Shown here in pieces: positions 53,501 through 62,587 of a DNA stretch of 64,000 bases. The notes beneath the pieces were generated by a model. That model was given only the letters and a program-made list of their open reading frames with translations. It had not been told where the DNA came from and did not search any database. The position numbers were made by a program, and so were the translations under genes. Position 1 is the stretch's first letter. Every line of letters starts with the position of its first letter. Source of the DNA: an uncultured Bacteroidota bacterium. GTDB taxonomy: Bacteria; Bacteroidota; Bacteroidia; Chitinophagales; LD1. The stretch lies in contig CAIXGR010000072.1 in NCBI GenBank assembly GCA_903919075.1, positions 1 to 64,000 on the forward strand. Direction: 5' to 3'.

Positions 53501-54634
53501 TTAAAATTTTGATATAGTAAAACTAAAAGTGCTTCCTAGTCCTATTGCAGAGTCAATCCATATCTTGCCGCCGTGCAGCTCCACTATTTTTTTACAATTT
53601 GCCAATCCTATACCATCCCCTTCATATTCTTTACCCGAATGAAGGCGCTGAAAAATCTGAAATACCTTTTTGTAATGCTTGGGCTCAATGCCAATGCCAT
53701 TATCTTTTACACAAAATTGCCATTTGTCATTTATCTGTTCGCTGCTTATTTCAATTTTTGGGCAAACATTCTTGTTCCTAAATTTAATTGCGTTGCTAAT
53801 CAGCTTTTGAAATAACTGTCGAATTTCCGGTTCATAAACGTTTAGATGCGGCATGTTTCCAACGCTTATAACGGCACCACTATTTTTAATAAGATTTTCG
53901 AGATCAGTATTTACATCTAATATCAGTTTTCGAAAATCTACATGCTGAAGCGTTTTATTTCTCCCTAAGCGCGAAAATTCAAGCAAGGAACGAAGCAAAT
54001 TACTCATCCGCTTTGTTGCCATATGAATTGTAATTAGATGCTTCGAAGCCGAAGCATCTAATTGTTCCGCGCAATCTTCTTGAAGTATTTGAACATAATT
54101 TGACACTGTTCGAAGCGGCTCTTGCAAATCATGCGAAGCGATGTAAGCAAATTGCTCCAACTCGCTGTTTTTAATAGTTAATTCTATGGTTCGCTGATTT
54201 ACTTTTTCATCAAGCAAGGCATTCGTATTTTGTAGCCACTGCTCCAGCTGTTTTTGTTTGGTTACATCGAATGATAAAATTAAAACACCTTCATCTACCC
54301 GCTGCATCCGCAGCTCAAAGTAGCCTTTCGAACCATCGTGAAAATCAAATTCATTAATCATTTGATGTGGCACTCCCTTACTCATACAGTCCTTCAGAAA
54401 CTTAAACATCTCGGTGCCTTCAATTCCCGGATATTGTTCCATCATTGTACGGCCAATCAATTTTTCCTTCGAGGCCTTGCCATGCTGCGCCACCGTTTCG
54501 TTTACATAAACGTAACGCCAATCAGCGCTAATAATTTGCACACCTTCAATAATATTATCCAATATGCTGTACTTACTGAACGGCATACAAAAACTGGCTT
54601 TATCTTTTATTAAAAATAATCGCTTCCCAACCAT
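53501..54634 (-). CDS. PAS-domain sensor histidine kinase
   Basis: 377 residues from the ATG at 54634; an ATG at 54586 ([11 protein letters not shown]) is an alternative, and the TTG at 54673 is unlikely. A PAS domain comes first ([47 protein letters not shown], ~30-130), then a coiled linker, the H-box [24 protein letters not shown]-box [12 protein letters not shown]1 [10 protein letters not shown] and G2 [22 protein letters not shown]. No transmembrane helix is present, so it is a cytosolic sensor. The [13 protein letters not shown] style is the phytochrome/Rcp-associated kinase type, matching the receiver gene 2 nt downstream. The signal is unknown; the PAS pocket has no obvious cofactor residue. 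Confidence 0.92.
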   Translation of the reverse strand: MVGKRLFLIKDKASFCMPFSKYSILDNIIEGVQIISADWRYVYVNETVAQHGKASKEKLIGRTMMEQYPGIEGTEMFKFLKDCMSKGVPHQMINEFDFHDGSKGYFELRMQRVDEGVLILSFDVTKQKQLEQWLQNTNALLDEKVNQRTIELTIKNSELEQFAYIASHDLQEPLRTVSNYVQILQEDCAEQLDASASKHLITIHMATKRMSNLLRSLLEFSRLGRNKTLQHVDFRKLILDVNTDLENLIKNSGAVISVGNMPHLNVYEPEIRQLFQKLISNAIKFRNKNVCPKIEISSEQINDKWQFCVKDNGIGIEPKHYKKVFQIFQRLHSGKEYEGDGIGLANCKKIVELHGGKIWIDSAIGLGSTFSFTISKF

Positions 54635-54670
54635 ATGGCTCCTACACCGGGCTTGAAACTCAAACGAAAG

Positions 54671-54678
54671 CAAATATA
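54671..54678 (-). promoter_or_regulatory. candidate -7 element of the kinase/receiver operon
   Basis: The minus strand reads TATATTTG, an exact TAnnTTTG match, ~36 nt upstream of the ATG at 54634. This supports choosing that start. A -33 TTG is not evident. Confidence 0.4.
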
Positions 54679-54757
54679 TTAAACCGGTTTATAATTTCCT
54701 GCTTATTAAATTTGTACTTTGTTTTTTAAAAGAAAATATATTGGCGAGGTAAAAAAA

Positions 54758-55153
54758 TCAGCTGGTTACGGTTAACACATTTGCACTTTCTGTAACATTA
54801 AGTTTAATAAGTGCCGACGGGGGTGGGCCACCAGTAACGTTTCCATTGGTATCATATGTTCCGCTATGGCAGGGGCAGGCAAATATGGGTGTCGACCCGG
54901 TTCTATATAAAACTATGCAACCTTGATGGGTACATATTAGTGATAATGCTACATAACCGGTTGCGGTTTTCCGCACATATGCGTTGTTTTGAATTACATA
55001 ACCGCCAACTGTAAGTAAAGGTGCATTAACCGGGTTGGCTAAGTCAATAGTAAAATTTATTGGGGTCGTTTTACTGCAACTATTCAAAAATGTTATTGTT
55101 GAGGCAAGGCCGCACACGGCAGTGCCTTTTAGAAGAAATTCTTTTCTATCCAT
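54758..55153 (-). CDS. Rieske 2Fe-2S protein
   Basis: 131 residues from the ATG at 55153; an upstream GTG is disregarded. An N-terminal export/anchor segment MDRKEFLLKGTAVCGLASTITFLNSC is followed by a Rieske domain. Its cluster ligands are C74 and H76 in CTHQGC and C93 and H96 in CPCHSG; C79 and C95 form the usual disulfide pair. CTHxGC...CPCHxS is characteristic of high-potential bc1-type Rieske proteins. The size and absence of cytochrome b nearby suggest a stand-alone periplasmic electron carrier or ubiquinol-independent Rieske. The LNSC segment could be a lipobox, giving a membrane-anchored lipoprotein. Confidence 0.9.
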   Translation of the reverse strand: MDRKEFLLKGTAVCGLASTITFLNSCSKTTPINFTIDLANPVNAPLLTVGGYVIQNNAYVRKTATGYVALSLICTHQGCIVLYRTGSTPIFACPCHSGTYDTNGNVTGGPPPSALIKLNVTESANVLTVTS

Positions 55154-55448
55154 ATTGCTCACTTTTTAGTTTATCAATTTAACGCCCTATAAAAAGGAAC
55201 AATTTGATACTTTATTGTGTTTCGATTACGTGCTGTTGCGTGTTTTCTACAAATTCCATCTTATCCAGGCTTCTACAAAGCGAAACTTGCTCCTGTTTAT
55301 GCAACAAACTTAGGGCTTACTTGATAGAGTGTTTACTTGTGCATGATTGCAGGCTGATCTTATTACCGCTGTATGATTCAACAAAAAGGCAACATTAGGA
55401 ACTTGCCGCACAAGCAATAGAATTTAAACCAGACCGTAAAAAGTTGTA
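55154..55448. other. intergenic region with no recognisable gene
   Basis: 295 nt between the Rieske gene and the SDR gene. Short reading frames here have no family resemblance. A stretch near 55390-55440 can be read as a broken peptide containing ELAAQAIEFKPDRKKL after a stop, which could be the eroded tail of a former gene, but this is too weak to call. No promoter or terminator is convincing. Confidence 0.4.
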
Positions 55449-56204
55449 TTACAATCCAACCCCGCCCGATACTTCTATTCTTTGTCCGTTAATCCATTTT
55501 GCATCATCGGTACAAAGAAAAGCCACTACGCTGCCTATATCATCTGCCACACCCACTCTACCCAAGGCGGTATTATTAATGATATTGGCTTTTACGTTCG
55601 GATTGCTGCGTATAAGTGCATTATTAAAATCGGTTTCAGTAGCACCGGGCGCAACAATGTTAGACCTGATGCCACGTGAGCCGTATTCTTTGGCAACATA
55701 TTTTGTTAGTACCTCAACTGCACCTTTTAGTGAGGAGTAAACTGAATAACCGTGCACACAAAAACGCGTAGTGCCCGACGAAATAAAAACTATACCGCCG
55801 TTATCATTCATACTTGGTAACGCTTTTTGAGTAAGGAAGAAAACGCTCTTAAAATGAATATTAGTTAGCCGGTCGAAAGCTTCTTCCGTTACTTGTGGTA
55901 TAAGAAGTGTGGCACCTACACCCGCATTGTTTACTAAAAAGTCGAACTTGTCAGTATTCCAAGCCTCTTTTAAGACTTCCAAAAATCGCGAAATAAATCC
56001 ATCCAGCGATTTTACTTCCTCCATATTTAATTGCAGAACGGCGGCCTTTCGTCCCATCTTTTCTATTTCGGCGGCTGTTTTTTCGGCATCCTCCTTTTGG
56101 GTATTATAAGTAAGAATAACATCTATTCCATTTTTTGCTAATGATAAAGCCATATCCTTACCCAATCCGCGGCTACCGCCAGTTACAAGTGCTATTTTCG
56201 CCAT
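55449..56204 (-). CDS. short-chain dehydrogenase/reductase (FabG-like)
   Basis: 251 residues, classical SDR. NAD(P)-binding TGGSRGLG at residues 8-15, NNAG in DFLVNNAGVGATLL, the catalytic Ser in IVFISSGTTRF, the YxxxK pair in YSVYSSLKGAVEVLTKYVAKEYG, and the C-terminal GRVGVADDIGSVVAFLCTDDAKWINGQRIEVSGGVGL. It probably reduces a carbonyl compound with NADPH. There are no fatty-acid or polyketide neighbours, so an independent metabolite oxidoreductase is more likely than the housekeeping FabG. Confidence 0.9.
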   Translation of the reverse strand: MAKIALVTGGSRGLGKDMALSLAKNGIDVILTYNTQKEDAEKTAAEIEKMGRKAAVLQLNMEEVKSLDGFISRFLEVLKEAWNTDKFDFLVNNAGVGATLLIPQVTEEAFDRLTNIHFKSVFFLTQKALPSMNDNGGIVFISSGTTRFCVHGYSVYSSLKGAVEVLTKYVAKEYGSRGIRSNIVAPGATETDFNNALIRSNPNVKANIINNTALGRVGVADDIGSVVAFLCTDDAKWINGQRIEVSGGVGL

Positions 56205-56279
56205 AGTGCTTTAGTTTTTATGATTAGGGCGTAAAGATTAGGAATTATATATCAACTCAGGAAAAAGTATTTTAGAACC

Positions 56280-56759
56280 ATGAAAGCTGCTACCGTTAAC
56301 GAACTTAAAGACGAGCTCAAACATTTACCGCCGGCAAAACTGCTTGAGCTATGCACCCGATTAGCCCGTTTTAAAAAAGAAAACAAAGAACTACTAACCT
56401 ACCTGCTTTTCGAAGCGCATGACGAGCAGGGATATATTAAAAGCGTTCAAAACGATATTGACATAAATTTTGATGAACTGGCAAAGGGCAATAATTTATA
56501 CCTGCTAAAAAAAAGCATTCGCAAAATTTTGCGAAGCACCAATAAATATATCCGTTATACCGGCTCAAAAACTGCCGAAATTCAATTGCTTCTTTATTTC
56601 TGCACTAAACTAAAGCAGTCGGGTATACCTATTACAAAAAGCACCGCACTTACCAAACTGTATCAACAACAATTAAAAAAGATAAATACAGTATTACCGG
56701 TATTGCACGAAGATTTGCAACATGATTATTTGAGAGAATTGGAGGAACTTTCTATTTGA
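56280..56759 (+). CDS. conserved hypothetical cytosolic protein
   Basis: 159 residues, almost entirely helical and rich in Lys/Glu/Leu: ELKDELKHLPPAKLLELCTRLARFKKENKELLTYLLFEAHDEQGYIKSVQNDID, then LYLLKKSIRKILRSTNKYIRYTGSKTAEIQLLLYFCTKLK. There is no signal peptide, membrane segment or known catalytic motif. Similar proteins occur singly in other Bacteroidota, as far as I recall, without an assigned role. A helical scaffold or nucleic-acid-associated function would fit the composition but is speculative. Convergent with the P-type ATPase gene (13 bp between the stops). Confidence 0.75.
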   Translation: MKAATVNELKDELKHLPPAKLLELCTRLARFKKENKELLTYLLFEAHDEQGYIKSVQNDIDINFDELAKGNNLYLLKKSIRKILRSTNKYIRYTGSKTAEIQLLLYFCTKLKQSGIPITKSTALTKLYQQQLKKINTVLPVLHEDLQHDYLRELEELSI

Positions 56760-56772
56760 GTTTATGCAATTC

Positions 56773-59301
56773 TTATTGCCTGTCATGATTAGCGGGGTCC
56801 TTTTTCCGCTTTATCAGCTTATACAATTCAAACCATATTACCGAAGCAAACCCTATCAATGAAGCTATACCAAGTTGCACAATTGAAAGTGTGGCAAACC
56901 TGAAAAAATTACGTATAAACGGAATATACAATAAGCACAAAAGAAGTGCTACAGTTACGAATAGTGCCACCTTCATTAAATTATTTTTATACCCAAGTGC
57001 CGTAAAAACGGAATAATAAAACGACCGGTTAACCAGGGTTAAAAAAATATTGGCTATTACCAGTGTTGTAAAAACCATGGCTCGGGTAATATCTTCACTG
57101 TATCCGTTTAAAACCGCATATTGATAAACACCCATTGTACCTGCGGCAATAACAAGCCCTTGCACAATACTTATCGAAAGCTCACGCCATTGCAGAAAAG
57201 TAGTGGTCATTTTCCGTGGTGGCTGGCTCATGCTGTTTTTTTCCAAAGGTTCGTTTTCATAAACCAAACTGCAGGTGGGCCCCATAATAAGCTCAAGAAA
57301 AATAACGTGCACCGGTGTAAAAATATTAGGATATATCCATCCCAATATCAACGGCAATGCTACTGTAAGAATAATAGGAATGTGAATGGAGATAATATAT
57401 TGAATTGCTTTTTTAAGGTTGCTGTATATTTTACGCCCCATAGCAATAGCATCTATCATCTTTCCAAGGTCATCATCAGTAAGTATTAGCGATGATGCCT
57501 GTTTGGCTATTTCGCTTCCCCGTTTTCCCATAGCTATGCCAATGTTAGCGGCCTTTAGCGCTGGTGCATCATTTACCCCATCGCCGGTCATGGCAACAAC
57601 ATAGTTTAACTCTTTCAACGCATTAATAATTCGCAATTTAGCTTCGGGGAACATGCGGGTAAAAATGTTAGTGCTACTTACTATCCGTTTCAACTCATCA
57701 TCACTCATCTTAAGCAATTCTTCACCATTCAGCGTTTTATCTGCCCCTTTAAATCCGGCTTGTTGCGCTATGGCGGCTGTGGTAACAGCATTATCGCCAG
57801 TTATTATTTTTACATCAATACCTGCATTATAGAATTGCTGCAAAACTGCGGCAATATTGGCTTTGGGCGGGTCGTAAAAAGCCACGAAACCCAAAAACTT
57901 GAAAGTATATTCCTGCTGCTCTTTCTTAAAATCGTTGCCTTCGAAAACTGCTTCACCTACAACCAAAACCCTAAAACCCTTTTTCGACATTTGTTCCGCA
58001 AATCCCATAGCCACATCCTGTGCTTCTTTGCTTAAATCCGAACATCTTAATACACTTTCTGCAGCCCCTTTACAGGCTACTATCCGGTGCCCTTTATCGT
58101 CCTCAAAAAAATGCGTCATCATAGGTGGCTTGCCCGATAACGGATACTCATGTATCAATTTATAATTTGGCCTTATATCTTCTTTCGTATTTTTTTTGTA
58201 CGCATCATGCAAGGCCACTTCCATGGGGTCGAAAGGAACCGGTTCGCTGGCCCACATAGCTATAGTAACCAATTGCTGCGCCTCGGGTATTTCAAATACA
58301 GCGGGTACAAGTAATTGTTTGGCGCCCGATACGTAAATACCAGCCAGCTCCATTCTGTTCTCGGTAATAGTGCCCGTTTTATCTGTACAAATTACGCTTG
58401 CCGAACCCAGTGCTTCAACAGTTTTAGTTTGCTTTACAATTATGCCCAGCTTCATTAATCGCCATGCACCCAAGGCCATAAACGAAGTAAAAGCTACCGG
58501 TATCTCTTCGGGCAAAATACTCATAGCCAGCGTTAACCCTTTCAGGAGGCTATCCAGAATTTTTTTTGATTGATAAAAATTAATTCCCCATATTATTATA
58601 AAAACAATAATACCAGCAATAGCCATGTTTCTAACAAACTTTCTTATCTGCTGTTGTAATGGAGTTTTCTCTTCAACAATATCCTCGAGCGATTTTCCGA
58701 TTTTACCAAACTGGGTTAACCTGCCTACAGCAGTTACTTTAAAAACTGCCAGACCCGATATAGCAAGCGTACCTTGAAACACTTTATTGTTTGCAGCATC
58801 CTTTTCATCTTTAATTACCGAAAATGATTCGCCGGTAAGAATAGATTCATTAACTGAAAAATCGTTGGCCCTTACTATTTCTCCATCGGCTGCAACTAAG
58901 GTGCCCTCTTCAACCACCAAGTAATCACCCACTACAATCTCATCCGAGGGCAACTCTATCACCCTATTATTTCTTATAGCTTTTGCTTTAGCCTGTGTAA
59001 AGGCATTTAAAGCTGCAATAGCCTTCCGACTACGCGAATCTTGGTACAGCGAAATGGCAGACACCAAAATAATTGAAGCCAACATAAAAGTGCCTTCCGA
59101 AAATTTTGCCATTAAAAAATATATCGCCGCAGCGCAAACCAACAACAGAAACATGGGTTCTGTAGCGGTATCTCTTAAAGAGCGCCAAAAAGTATTTTTC
59201 TCTTTAGCAGCATTTGCATTACTACCAAATTTTAATCGCGAGGCTGCTACTTCATCGTCAGATAAGCCACTAAAAGGGAAAGGATTTACTTTTTCAGCCA
59301 T
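56773..59301 (-). CDS. cation-translocating P-type ATPase (P2-type, calcium-pump-like)
   Basis: 842 residues. Domain order: N-terminal cytosolic segment GLSDDEVAASRLKFGSNA; helices 1-2; actuator domain with TGES at 156-159; helices 3-4 with the ion-binding motif ILPEEIPVAF (P264-P268); phosphorylation site CTDKTGT with D307; nucleotide-binding domain (~320-520); hinge TGDGVNDAPALKAANIGIAMG; and a C-terminal set of six helices. PEEIP replaces the PEGLP of typical SERCA-type pumps, a variant found in bacterial calcium/manganese-type pumps. The ion is therefore probably Ca2+ or Mn2+ but is not certain. Six C-terminal helices indicate the P2 class and not heavy-metal P1B. Stand-alone gene. Confidence 0.92.
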   Translation of the reverse strand: MAEKVNPFPFSGLSDDEVAASRLKFGSNANAAKEKNTFWRSLRDTATEPMFLLLVCAAAIYFLMAKFSEGTFMLASIILVSAISLYQDSRSRKAIAALNAFTQAKAKAIRNNRVIELPSDEIVVGDYLVVEEGTLVAADGEIVRANDFSVNESILTGESFSVIKDEKDAANNKVFQGTLAISGLAVFKVTAVGRLTQFGKIGKSLEDIVEEKTPLQQQIRKFVRNMAIAGIIVFIIIWGINFYQSKKILDSLLKGLTLAMSILPEEIPVAFTSFMALGAWRLMKLGIIVKQTKTVEALGSASVICTDKTGTITENRMELAGIYVSGAKQLLVPAVFEIPEAQQLVTIAMWASEPVPFDPMEVALHDAYKKNTKEDIRPNYKLIHEYPLSGKPPMMTHFFEDDKGHRIVACKGAAESVLRCSDLSKEAQDVAMGFAEQMSKKGFRVLVVGEAVFEGNDFKKEQQEYTFKFLGFVAFYDPPKANIAAVLQQFYNAGIDVKIITGDNAVTTAAIAQQAGFKGADKTLNGEELLKMSDDELKRIVSSTNIFTRMFPEAKLRIINALKELNYVVAMTGDGVNDAPALKAANIGIAMGKRGSEIAKQASSLILTDDDLGKMIDAIAMGRKIYSNLKKAIQYIISIHIPIILTVALPLILGWIYPNIFTPVHVIFLELIMGPTCSLVYENEPLEKNSMSQPPRKMTTTFLQWRELSISIVQGLVIAAGTMGVYQYAVLNGYSEDITRAMVFTTLVIANIFLTLVNRSFYYSVFTALGYKNNLMKVALFVTVALLLCLLYIPFIRNFFRFATLSIVQLGIASLIGFASVIWFELYKLIKRKKDPANHDRQ

Positions 59302-59399
59302 CGTTTAAAAATGTTATATGAATATACGCTTAAGAACAAATATACCAGTTACACCACTTCTAAAAACTGATGAAAGTCATTGCCTGCATATAAACTAAA

Positions 59400-59429
59400 C
59401 CCCTCTGTTGCTATTTTAGCAAAGAGGGG
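59400..59429 (-). terminator. strong terminator hairpin after the 59495-60436 gene
   Basis: CCCCTCT pairs with AGAGGGG and TTGCTA with TAGCAA around a short T-rich loop, with a single bulged G: 13 bp in total. It lies 65 nt past the stop on the minus strand and is followed there by a TTTAGTTTA stretch. It would also stop transcription on the plus strand. Confidence 0.7.
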
Positions 59430-59494
59430 CTTATGTTTTATTATTTAGTTGTTTTCCAGGTTCGCATTCCGAGAATATTAAGAAGCCCTGTATG

Positions 59495-60436
59495 TTACAT
59501 TATTTGAACAGTAACGCATCCGTTTAAGTTGGCAACCACAGTGCCTGAAAAATATTTACCGGATAAAGTAGTGGCCGACCAATTGTAAGTTCCGAAAGGC
59601 ACTACTGAAGAAACCTCCCAACTTTGCGAACAAACATCTGTTCCGCCTGAAGAGTTTGCGATACCGCTGCCAATATTTTTGCCAGTCAAACTAACTGAAT
59701 AGTCGGATTGTGTGGTAGAATAAAATACTATGTTACTATATCCGGCAACAGGAAGAGACATGTTACTTCTGGTGAAAGAAACAGGGGTTGTTTTTCCTGA
59801 AATAACATCAACGCTGCCTGTCCATTTTTGTCCGTTTGCACTTTGCGCAGTATAGGTATGTGTTCCAGCTGTAGCAGAAACATCGAACCCAGGGCCAACA
59901 AATGTGGAACTATAAACATACGGAGTTATAATGCCTGCTACATTGTTATTCATAGTTACCGTGATTGAACCAAGGCCTGAGTTGTTAGTGGAAAACTGAA
60001 CTGTTCCTTTTCCCGGAGTTGAAGCATTGGCAGTGGTTAAGCCAGTGCTGGTGCATTGACCAGCGGCAATTGAAAGGCTTCCTGTCCAATTCATATTATC
60101 GGCATTAGTTGCAGTATAAGTGTAATTACCTTGTGGCATCGAAATATGGTTGGTAGAATGAGCATCTGTACAACCCGTATTGGCAGAAGCAACTATTATT
60201 ACGCCATTTGAGAGCTTAATAGTAGGCATTTTATCGGCAGTGCTATAAAAAAGCATATTACCATTTGTGGTTGAAGCAGGCGCATAAACGCAGCATGATG
60301 AACACTCTACAACGGCCGTTGGGTCATAATTTGTTGCGTTTCTATCCATACAACCCTTTTCTTTTGAGCAGGATTGAACTACAAAAATGCCAAGTAATGC
60401 AAGGATGGCGATTAAAGAGTGGAGTATATTTTTCAT
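59495..60436 (-). CDS. lipoprotein with three tandem beta-domain repeats
   Basis: 313 residues from the ATG at 60436, giving lipoprotein signal MKNILHSLIAILALLGIFVVQSC. The longer frame from 60598 reads into non-signal sequence and is rejected. After the lipid-Cys comes the GCMDRNATNYDPTA...CSSCCVY motif, common at the start of Bacteroidota/marine bacterial surface proteins. Three related ~80-residue units follow, each with an F-STx opening, a YTYTA/YTAQ/YNWSA segment and a WTGS or FSGT turn (NMNWTGSLSI, QKWTGSVDV, KYFSGTVVA). The units look like carboxypeptidase-regulatory-like or Ig-like sandwiches, but no family is assigned. Probably outer-membrane surface or periplasmic; no neighbours suggest a role. 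Confidence 0.75.
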   Translation of the reverse strand: MKNILHSLIAILALLGIFVVQSCSKEKGCMDRNATNYDPTAVVECSSCCVYAPASTTNGNMLFYSTADKMPTIKLSNGVIIVASANTGCTDAHSTNHISMPQGNYTYTATNADNMNWTGSLSIAAGQCTSTGLTTANASTPGKGTVQFSTNNSGLGSITVTMNNNVAGIITPYVYSSTFVGPGFDVSATAGTHTYTAQSANGQKWTGSVDVISGKTTPVSFTRSNMSLPVAGYSNIVFYSTTQSDYSVSLTGKNIGSGIANSSGGTDVCSQSWEVSSVVPFGTYNWSATTLSGKYFSGTVVANLNGCVTVQIM

Positions 60437-60689
60437 GGCGTTTGCTTTTAAATTGTTTGTAATTATTAGAATACAAAGGTGGGCATACATAGGAGCAAAA
60501 GCATTACACAATTGTAAAGAAGAGTTACATGATTTGAAGCCGCCTACCCCTATATAACTATGAGGCGCAATTGCACTAAAAATCGTTTTAACAATCACAA
60601 AAAATTCAAATCGTTGATACTTTGGAAATATCGAAGTTTGTAGTGAAATTCAGCTATCCAATTATTCAGGAATCAGGAAGTAACTAATC

Positions 60690-61876
60690 ATGGAATTTGC
60701 AATTGTAGATATTGAAACCACCGGTGGCCATGCAGCTGGCAATGCCATTACGGAAGTTTCCATTCAAATACATGATGGAGAGAAAATAATTAAAAGCTAC
60801 GAAACGCTTATCAACCCCGGCACACCTATTCCTTATTACATAAGCGGGTTAACTGGTATTACTAACCAGATGGTGAAAAATGCCCCTCCTTTTCTACTGT
60901 TGCTGCAACCATTTTCGAGTTGCTGAATAACCGTGTTTTTGTTGCACACTCCGTTAACTTCGATTACTCCTTCCTGAAAAACGAATTAAAGCTTTCGGGC
61001 TACGAACTGAATTGTAAAAAACTCTGCACCGTCCGTCTTAGCCGAAAAACATTTCCCGGCCTTCCTTCCTATGGTCTTGGTAATCTTTGTAGCTCGTTAG
61101 AAATTCCTCTTCAAAACCGGCACCGTGCCGGTGGCGATGCTGCCGCTACAGTAATACTGTTCGAAAAAATATTGGCTGCTGATGGCGAGGCTATTCACAA
61201 GTTTTTAAAACGCGGATCGAAGGAACAAGCACTGCCACCAAATTTACCCAAAGAAGAATTTGAAAAACTTCCCGAAACAACCGGTGTGTATTATTTCCAT
61301 AACCGGAAGGGGAAAGTAATATATGTAGGCAAGGCTGTAAATATTAAAAAACGGGTATCGGGTCATTTTAGCAATAACTCAACCGGTAAACAGAAACAGG
61401 ATTTTATGCGTGAAATATTTCACATTCGTTTTATAGAATGTGAAAGTGAGCAGGCCGCATTTACGCTCGAAACACAAGAGATAAAAAGAATATGGCCGCA
61501 ATTTAACCGGGCACAAAAAAGATACGAGCCTCTTTTTGGAATAGTACATTACAACGACCAAACAGGCTTCAGCCGCCTGGCTTTAAAAAAATTAAATAAT
61601 AAACGTGAATCTAATTTTCAAGTAAAAACACTTTTAGAGGGGCAGGAACTTTTGCGCAAACTAGTTACTGAACATGAATTATGCTTGCGCCTTGCCGGTA
61701 TACCTAAAAGCAAAGAACATTGCATTGAAACAGATTGTGTTTGCTGCAAAACAAATAAACGCCACATAAAAATCTATAACAAAAAAGTAGAGGCTGCACT
61801 AACAAGTTTGATGGATGTAATGATGACTTACGTACAAAGCAACAAACTGGCTGAGGCCAATCAGTTAATGCTATAA
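60690..61876 (+). pseudogene. DnaQ-like exonuclease fused to GIY-YIG nuclease, interrupted by a frameshift
   Basis: The first frame (60690 on) encodes a DEDDh exonuclease start: MEFAIVDIETTGGHAAGNAITEVSIQIHDG and INPGTPIPYYISGLTGITNQMVKNAPPF. It then runs into an early stop at 60924-60926. Moving back one base at the TTTT run near 60891-60894 continues the same domain: STVAATIFELLNNRVFVAHSVNFDYSFLKNEL, RLSRKTFPGLPSYGLGNLC, HRAGGDAAAT (the last Exo motif). A GIY-YIG domain follows (TTGVYYFHNRKGKVIYVGKAVNIKKRVSGHF) and then a C-terminal region to 61876. The restored protein would be ~395 residues, related to bacterial exonuclease/Cho-like UvrC fusions implicated in DNA repair. A one-base loss in a T run explains it: real mutation, sequencing error or, less likely, recoding. 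Overlaps the next gene by 16 nt, convergently. Confidence 0.8.
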
Positions 61877-62472
61877 CTAATTAGCCTGATTGATTTATTT
61901 TGAGGAATCCAGGGGCTGGCAACAAAATCTTCGCGAATAATTCCAATACTGGGTGCTATATAAATGGTTGCCTGCAAACTATTATCAACCATCATTACCC
62001 GCCGGTTGATGAGATAAACATTAGCATATGTTTTTCCTAAAACGGTATAACTTTGAAAACTATTCAATACATACAAAGTATCTGCCGGGCTGTCTCCCTG
62101 CCAACCAGAATGGCCACTTATGGGAAAGCGAAGCTTTAATGTAGAAAAGAGATAACTGGACGTGGTTGGAAAATAAGCGTAACCGGTAATGGCTTGAGTA
62201 ATAGTGCCGGTATCAACAATAACATTATTAACCGTAGTTTGGTAGTTGTAAATACTCGAGTCGCTATTGACAACAGTTTTTGCAGTAATAGAAAAAATGG
62301 CTGTATCTGTAACATGGTGAAGGCTATCTATTACTTGATATGTCCAGCTATCATTCACCTTAACCGGATAATCGCTCATTTTAATATCGCCAATATTCGA
62401 TGGTTTAGGCTTATTGCAGGCAGCCAGAAATATTATACTAAGTATAAAGGCAATCGCATTTTTCGAATTCAT
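61861..62472 (-). CDS. lipoprotein of unknown function
   Basis: 203 residues, lipoprotein signal MNSKNAIAFILSIIFLAAC with lipobox LAAC. The mature part is beta-rich: MSDYPVKVNDSWTYQVIDSLHHVTDTAIFSITAK, YLFSTLKLRFPISGHSGWQGDSPADTLYVLNSFQSYTVLGKTYANVYLI, IYIAPSIGIIREDF. The pattern -NDSWTYQ-, then -V-G-TY-NV-, then -APSIGIIR- resembles a widespread Bacteroidota lipoprotein fold, but no function is known. Its 3' end overlaps the exonuclease gene by 16 nt. Confidence 0.75.
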   Translation of the reverse strand: MNSKNAIAFILSIIFLAACNKPKPSNIGDIKMSDYPVKVNDSWTYQVIDSLHHVTDTAIFSITAKTVVNSDSSIYNYQTTVNNVIVDTGTITQAITGYAYFPTTSSYLFSTLKLRFPISGHSGWQGDSPADTLYVLNSFQSYTVLGKTYANVYLINRRVMMVDNSLQATIYIAPSIGIIREDFVASPWIPQNKSIRLISYSIN

Positions 62473-62587
62473 AGTTCAACAGTTTCTTTTAAAACGCCTT
62501 AAAATGACAGTTGGTTGCTTGCAGTTTCTACTATCTTCTTATTAACGGATAGCAATACAAATCATTTTAACTATTATTTTAGCCTTT

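Noticed and set aside
55390-55440. Possible eroded gene tail reading ELAAQAIEFKPDRKKL
   Set aside because: Too short, preceded by a stop, and not alignable by eye to any family.
60885-60900. Programmed -1 ribosomal frameshift in the exonuclease/GIY-YIG gene
   Set aside because: There is no canonical X-XXY-YYZ slippery heptamer and no downstream stem-loop that I can see, so an indel is simpler.
60690-60926. The 78-codon frame as a complete small protein
   Set aside because: It is only the first third of an exonuclease domain; the rest continues in the -1 frame immediately after.
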